Shown: positions 59,607 through 64,000 of the stretch, piece after piece
How the letters are laid out: each line of letters starts with the position of its first letter
How positions within the stretch are numbered: the first letter of the stretch is position 1
Assembly: GCA_964551015.1 (NCBI GenBank)
Contig: CAZKBP010000034.1
Coordinates: forward strand, 1-64,000
Direction of reading: 5' to 3'
DNA length: 64,000 nt
Source: CAZKBP01 sp964551015
GTDB lineage: Bacteria; Bacteroidota; Bacteroidia; Cytophagales; Microscillaceae
Position numbers and translations under genes: made by a program
Notes under the pieces: model-generated
What the model saw: the letters and a program-made list of their open reading frames with translations, nothing else
Databases searched by the model: none
Told to the model about the DNA's origin: nothing

Positions 59607-62600
59607 ATGCAAAAAATGATCTACCCCCTAAAACTACTATTCAGCCTCTGTGTACTGGGCTGCCTGAGTTTCTTCTCATGGCCCAAAGTACAGGCACAAG
59701 TTGGCAACAACTGTGGTGATGACCCACCGCTCAACGTCGCGGCCAACGGAGCAATTAATGTTCCTTTTGACGTTCCTTTGGCTAATGATCTTAGCCTGGT
59801 CAGCAGTGACATCGAGGTTACTTCCGGCTGTATTTCAGGCCCCGTTCCTTCTTCTCCATCGATTGCGCAAGATCGCTGGGCTGAATTCATAGCCCCCACC
59901 ACTGGGCGCTACGTGATCCAGTATACCAGCACCGAACCCGATGAAGATGCTATTCTGGTGCTCTACCGAGACAGTAGTGGCACTTGTAACGTAGCAGATG
60001 CCAATGACTTCGTGATCCTAACCTGTGCTAATGACTTTCGGCAAATCGGAGGAACTGAAACCATCGTGATTGATCTGGCTCAGGGTGATGATATCAAAAT
60101 CCGAGTTATGTCTACCACCATGACCGAAGATATGGAAGGAACCCTCACTGTGTACCAAGGAAACTACCTACCCGGCGATACTTACGACCGGCCTGTAGAG
60201 CTTTCTGTGGGAAGCTGTGATGTAGACTTCCCCATCAGCCAGCGTTATTTTAATAATGAAGGCTTGACACAGAAAATACCTGAGGTCGCCACGGCTGCTT
60301 TTCCCTACGCTTTCTTCCCAACTAACGAATCATACAAAGATGGATGGGTGCAATTTACCGCTGAGAGCTCGGGCATCGTGGGCGTAGAATACACTAATTT
60401 CGAGGCCAGCCCCGACCAAGATGCGGCCATTGAGATTTATCGTGCTATTCAGCCCGTGGGAAACCCACCTGCCTCCTCAGGAAACCAGCTAGACTTTGTG
60501 GGTCTGGTTAACAACATTTCAGCCACTAACAGAGGAACCGAGCTAATAGAATTTCCAGTAACTGCTGGCGAGATTTACTACGTCAGGATTATGAATATAG
60601 CAGGTACTGTACCCGTCTCTATGGACGGAGGGCTCTGTATCTTCGAGGTAATCTCACGAGGTGCTTGTAGCAATATGAGCAACATTCCCCAATTAAGCTT
60701 AGGAGATTGTAACATCAAGGTCAATGTCTTTGGCGATGAACCTTTTGATGGTTCTAATACTTCCTGTTTTTTACAGCCTACTACTCCCCACGATGTTTGG
60801 TTATTTTACCGAGCCACGGCCAACGATAATGTACGACTTGAATATCGCTCCATTACCTCGGGTGTACTCCCCAGCGTCATTATCTACGACTCGACTAGTT
60901 GTGCTGCCATTACCGATGCCGATATCATCACCACGGCTACGAGTACCGTAAGTGGTGATGGTTGCGCCTCTAACACCGCGCAAAACGTAGAGATCAGTTT
61001 TGATGTAACGGCGGGTAGTGCCTACTACATTCGTATTATCTCCGATGGAGGCTTCGCAACCAACGGGACTGGCAATGAAACTATGCGCGGAAACGTGTGC
61101 CTGTTCAGCACCGATTTCATTCCCGCGAGTGATTTCTTTACCGAAGTCCCTCTTTACCAAAGGGATGGCTCCAACTGTGGTGAGCAGTTTAACCTTACGG
61201 ACGAACTAGGCGTAACTTCCTTTACGGCTCTATCAGCCATTGATAACACCTGTCTACCAGATGTAGGAATCGTAGACGGCTGGGCGCGTTTCCAAACGGG
61301 AGCGAATGTCAATAGCATTATTGTAGAATATAGCAATGATGACAATGACGTATCTTTCCCTGATGATGTAGCGATTCAGGTCTACGAAAGACCCAATATT
61401 ACGCCTTCGGGGGCAATGCAGCAGCCTACCACGCCTGCCTTGCCTCAGTGTGATCCCGCCACTGCGGTAGCGCAGGGCTACGATCTTATTGATATCAATG
61501 AGTCCTTTACTTACAATATACCTCCGGGTGATAGTGTCTGGTTTGCATTCAATCTCAACACACCCGATGCCCTTACTTTTATTGCTAATAGCGATGATAC
61601 TTCACCTAATCAAAATGACTTTTCCGTTAACCTGATAAACTGTAATGATATCGGCGCGGTAATTCCTATCATCGGCCCCTCGCAAATATCGAACGGGCAG
61701 GGCGTAAACTCCACCACTCAGGTTGGAAACCCTCCCCCCTTTTTGTATTACATAGAGATTGATAATGAATCCACCACAGAAACCCTCACGGGTGAGTTCC
61801 TCATTTCAGAAGTACTACAAGAGCTAGACGGCTGTGGTAACCAACTGGTAGATGACGGCACCGGCATTGGCTCTCAGGAAGGAACCGAGCGTTTGATCCT
61901 CACTGTAGATCAACTCCAACCCAACCAAGAATACCTGGTGCGGGTAACCAACCTAGTCGGCGAAAACGTTACGGGTTCGCTCTGTGTTCGAGACAGTAGC
62001 CTCGTACAAGGAGACTTGTGTACTGTGGCCGTCCCGATGAATGTAGGCGACTGTGATGTAAACTTTGACCTTACTAGTGAGTTTGAGTTTGATCAGCCTG
62101 ACCTTGATCCTGTACCCTGTGTAACCAATAAAGCGGGCGGCACGGTTGAATCTTTGAACGACGGCTGGATTCGCTTCACGGCCATTGCTTCTCGTACTAC
62201 GGTACAATACTTATCTAATGGCAAAGATGCCGCCATTGCGGTGTATCGGGGAGCCTGTGGTTCTACCCTACTGCGGGTCGGCTGTGCGGATGAGGTAGGT
62301 GCCGATAGCGTAGAAACGCTCAAAATCAGCACGGTCATTGGCCTAGAATATTTCATAAGAGTCATGAACCTGGAAGATGACCAGCCCATGACCGGACGCG
62401 TCTGTATCTTTAATACCGCCGAGCGAGACGTCTGCTCGGACAATGAGCTCGTTACCCAAATCGTAGGAGATTGTAACATTCCCTTTGATGTGCCTCTGAG
62501 CTTCAACAATACAGGATCAAGCTGGCGTGACTACACATCGGGAGTGCCCGCCCCCCGCGTAAATGAGGGCTGTGATACAGACATCAATAATCCAATGGGA

Positions 62601-64000
62601 ACACCTGATTTTACCGCCAGTCCTACCGATGAGTCGCGTGATGCCTGGATACGTTTCATTGGAAACGGCAATGAAGTCACCCTGACCTATCAAAATAAAG
62701 AGGCCACCAGTAACCCCGCCATTATTGTCTATACGGCCTTGGAGGGTCCTGGCCCCGTAGATTGTAGCCTAGGACTCAATGGTGCTGGAAACCCCCTCAA
62801 CCAACTGGCTTGCTCCAATGAAGCCAATCCAGACGGGCTTGGCGTGAGTGCGGAAGGGATTCAGACCGAAGCCGTTACTTTCCAGACCGAAGCCGGAAGG
62901 CAGTACATCCTCCGCATCATGGATATTGAGAGAGGTGGAACCCTCAGTGGCATGACGGGGGTACTTTGTTTCTCGGATGGAGATCAACAATACAATACTT
63001 GTGCAGAGGCCAGACCGCTGGAAGTAGGTGATTGTAGTGTGCCCATCAACATCATTGAAGAAGTCAATGATTGTAGTGGTGATGGCCTTGCGAATACTGG
63101 TCTTAATGCTCTAGTTGGAGACTGCCAGAGTGGAACAGGTACTTTCTTAATCACCAGAAATACCAATGTTACCAATCCTACCCCTACCCAGTGGCGTTAC
63201 TACCAGCAAGGCGACGACCCCGATGGAGGGGCTACCCCCCAATGGTTTGAGCCTGGCTTCAATGATGCAGGTTGGGAAGGCCCTGCCCCTTCTCGCTTTG
63301 GCTTTGATTTCTTTGGTGGAGACCCTGTGCCAGCCACCATGCTGGATAGGGATGGAAATGGAGATGGTACAAACTATAACGAAATCACCTATTATTTCCG
63401 TACAACCATCACCGTTAACCCAGCTAACATCAGTTCTCTAGAGCTTGGTCTTTCTGCTGATGACGGAGCGATTGTCTACATTGATGGTGTAGAAGTTATA
63501 CGTCAAAATATGCCAGGAGGGGCTGTCTCTCCCACGACGACGACCCCAGGCTGTATCGGAGGAGTGTCTGAGGTCACTTTCACACCTTATACGATTCCCG
63601 CCAGTGTGCTTAACACGGCTCTGCCAGATAATGCACACGTAGTTGCGGTGGAAGTACATAACTGTGGCAATAATCAAGACTTAGCCTTTGATATGGAACT
63701 AGAGGCGGTCACCAGTGGGACGGCGGTCTGTACCGCTGGGGTAGAAGCCGACGCCTGGGCTACTTTTACCACGCCTGATATTCCGGCAAGTGATCTTCCG
63801 GATGAAAACATTACCGTGCAGTACGATAACCGTAATTTCTCCCTAGACCAGCCTGCCAATGTATCGCTGGCCGTGTTCAGATTTACAGGGGCGGGAGCGG
63901 ATCCTACGGATAGTTGTGCCGTTGATAATCTGGAGCTAGTAGGTTGTACAGACGCAATCGTGGAAGGCGACAAAGGCGTAGAAGAAATCAATATTCCCGG
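59607..64000 (+). CDS. second giant secreted PPC-like repeat protein (open at window end)
   Basis: The frame from the ATG at 59607 stays open for 1464 codons to the window edge, so the 3' end is missing. A signal peptide (about 1-31, ending VQAQ) is followed by repeats of the same type as in the preceding gene: RPVELSVGSCDVDFPI, CSNMSNIPQLSLGDCNI, CTVAVPMNVGDCDVNFDL, DVCSDNELVTQIVGDCNIPFDV and TCAEARPLEVGDCSVPI each start a unit, with DGWIRF, DAAIAVYRGACG and EYFIRVMNLE further in. Within the last unit, about residues 1190-1345, a different domain is inserted (WRYYQQGDDP, then FNDAGWEGP, YFRTTITV, DDGAIVYIDGVEV), which resembles a carbohydrate-binding jelly roll. The protein is a tandem paralogue of the upstream gene and is presumably also a T9SS substrate. 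Confidence 0.88.
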   Translation, partial: MQKMIYPLKLLFSLCVLGCLSFFSWPKVQAQVGNNCGDDPPLNVAANGAINVPFDVPLANDLSLVSSDIEVTSGCISGPVPSSPSIAQDRWAEFIAPTTGRYVIQYTSTEPDEDAILVLYRDSSGTCNVADANDFVILTCANDFRQIGGTETIVIDLAQGDDIKIRVMSTTMTEDMEGTLTVYQGNYLPGDTYDRPVELSVGSCDVDFPISQRYFNNEGLTQKIPEVATAAFPYAFFPTNESYKDGWVQFTAESSGIVGVEYTNFEASPDQDAAIEIYRAIQPVGNPPASSGNQLDFVGLVNNISATNRGTELIEFPVTAGEIYYVRIMNIAGTVPVSMDGGLCIFEVISRGACSNMSNIPQLSLGDCNIKVNVFGDEPFDGSNTSCFLQPTTPHDVWLFYRATANDNVRLEYRSITSGVLPSVIIYDSTSCAAITDADIITTATSTVSGDGCASNTAQNVEISFDVTAGSAYYIRIISDGGFATNGTGNETMRGNVCLFSTDFIPASDFFTEVPLYQRDGSNCGEQFNLTDELGVTSFTALSAIDNTCLPDVGIVDGWARFQTGANVNSIIVEYSNDDNDVSFPDDVAIQVYERPNITPSGAMQQPTTPALPQCDPATAVAQGYDLIDINESFTYNIPPGDSVWFAFNLNTPDALTFIANSDDTSPNQNDFSVNLINCNDIGAVIPIIGPSQISNGQGVNSTTQVGNPPPFLYYIEIDNESTTETLTGEFLISEVLQELDGCGNQLVDDGTGIGSQEGTERLILTVDQLQPNQEYLVRVTNLVGENVTGSLCVRDSSLVQGDLCTVAVPMNVGDCDVNFDLTSEFEFDQPDLDPVPCVTNKAGGTVESLNDGWIRFTAIASRTTVQYLSNGKDAAIAVYRGACGSTLLRVGCADEVGADSVETLKISTVIGLEYFIRVMNLEDDQPMTGRVCIFNTAERDVCSDNELVTQIVGDCNIPFDVPLSFNNTGSSWRDYTSGVPAPRVNEGCDTDINNPMGTPDFTASPTDESRDAWIRFIGNGNEVTLTYQNKEATSNPAIIVYTALEGPGPVDCSLGLNGAGNPLNQLACSNEANPDGLGVSAEGIQTEAVTFQTEAGRQYILRIMDIERGGTLSGMTGVLCFSDGDQQYNTCAEARPLEVGDCSVPINIIEEVNDCSGDGLANTGLNALVGDCQSGTGTFLITRNTNVTNPTPTQWRYYQQGDDPDGGATPQWFEPGFNDAGWEGPAPSRFGFDFFGGDPVPATMLDRDGNGDGTNYNEITYYFRTTITVNPANISSLELGLSADDGAIVYIDGVEVIRQNMPGGAVSPTTTTPGCIGGVSEVTFTPYTIPASVLNTALPDNAHVVAVEVHNCGNNQDLAFDMELEAVTSGTAVCTAGVEADAWATFTTPDIPASDLPDENITVQYDNRNFSLDQPANVSLAVFRFTGAGADPTDSCAVDNLELVGCTDAIVEGDKGVEEINIP

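Overview
The window is a stretch of chromosome from a Bacteroidota bacterium, probably of the Cytophagia/Saprospiria type. The signs are a SusC/SusD pair, type IX secretion (T9SS) C-terminal sorting domains on three complete secreted proteins, lipoproteins with an acidic export signal after the lipobox cysteine, a split PntAA/PntAB/PntB transhydrogenase, a DUF4783 protein, an HxlR/SDR pair, and weak or absent Shine-Dalgarno sequences with several likely TTG starts. I see no rRNA or tRNA gene, CRISPR array, intact insertion sequence or replication origin.

Layout. 1-350 is a C-rich then G-rich non-coding tract and a terminator. 350-2755 (minus) holds an AhpD-like protein, an antitoxin-like small protein and a KAP-type P-loop NTPase. 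2876-6994 (plus) is a pabA-pabB-pabC cluster for p-aminobenzoate followed by a Tat-exported CocE-type hydrolase. 7053-8903 (minus) is a T9SS-secreted protein with an S74 chaperone domain. 9128-19417 (minus) is one tightly packed unit: SGNH hydrolase, DASS-type anion transporter, SusC, SusD, a lipoprotein with two lamin-tail domains, and an alpha/beta-hydrolase lipoprotein. It contains no glycosidase. I read it as a SusCD uptake system for an ester-containing substrate whose acid product enters through the DASS carrier. Next to it and divergent is a membrane-anchored HTH-like protein that may sense the substrate.

21-29 kb is a patchwork: a MITE-like palindrome, an HxlR/SDR/SnoaL cluster, a TPR sensor kinase with an AraC-output response regulator, small secreted proteins, and decayed genes (a SnoaL_4 remnant with two in-frame TAGs, a PepSY-like remnant, and an unidentified degraded frame). 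29-52 kb is mostly housekeeping or envelope genes: FtsX-type permease, TetR regulator, DUF3365 heme protein, pntAA-AB-B, msrB, OmpA protein, dsbD, DUF4783 protein, a lamin-tail-like T9SS protein, LpxL-like acyltransferase, AsmA-like protein, steroid-5-alpha-reductase-like protein, cyclophilin, desaturase, and a TetR gene divergent from a small secreted Ig-like protein across a perfect 19-bp inverted repeat. An apparent C-terminal remnant of a xanthine-dehydrogenase-type molybdopterin subunit lies in the gap at 42.9-43.2 kb.

53083-64000 carries two tandem giant secreted repeat proteins. The first is complete (2017 aa, T9SS signal). The second starts at 59607 and is still open at the window edge. 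Both are built from PPC-like beta-sandwich repeats.
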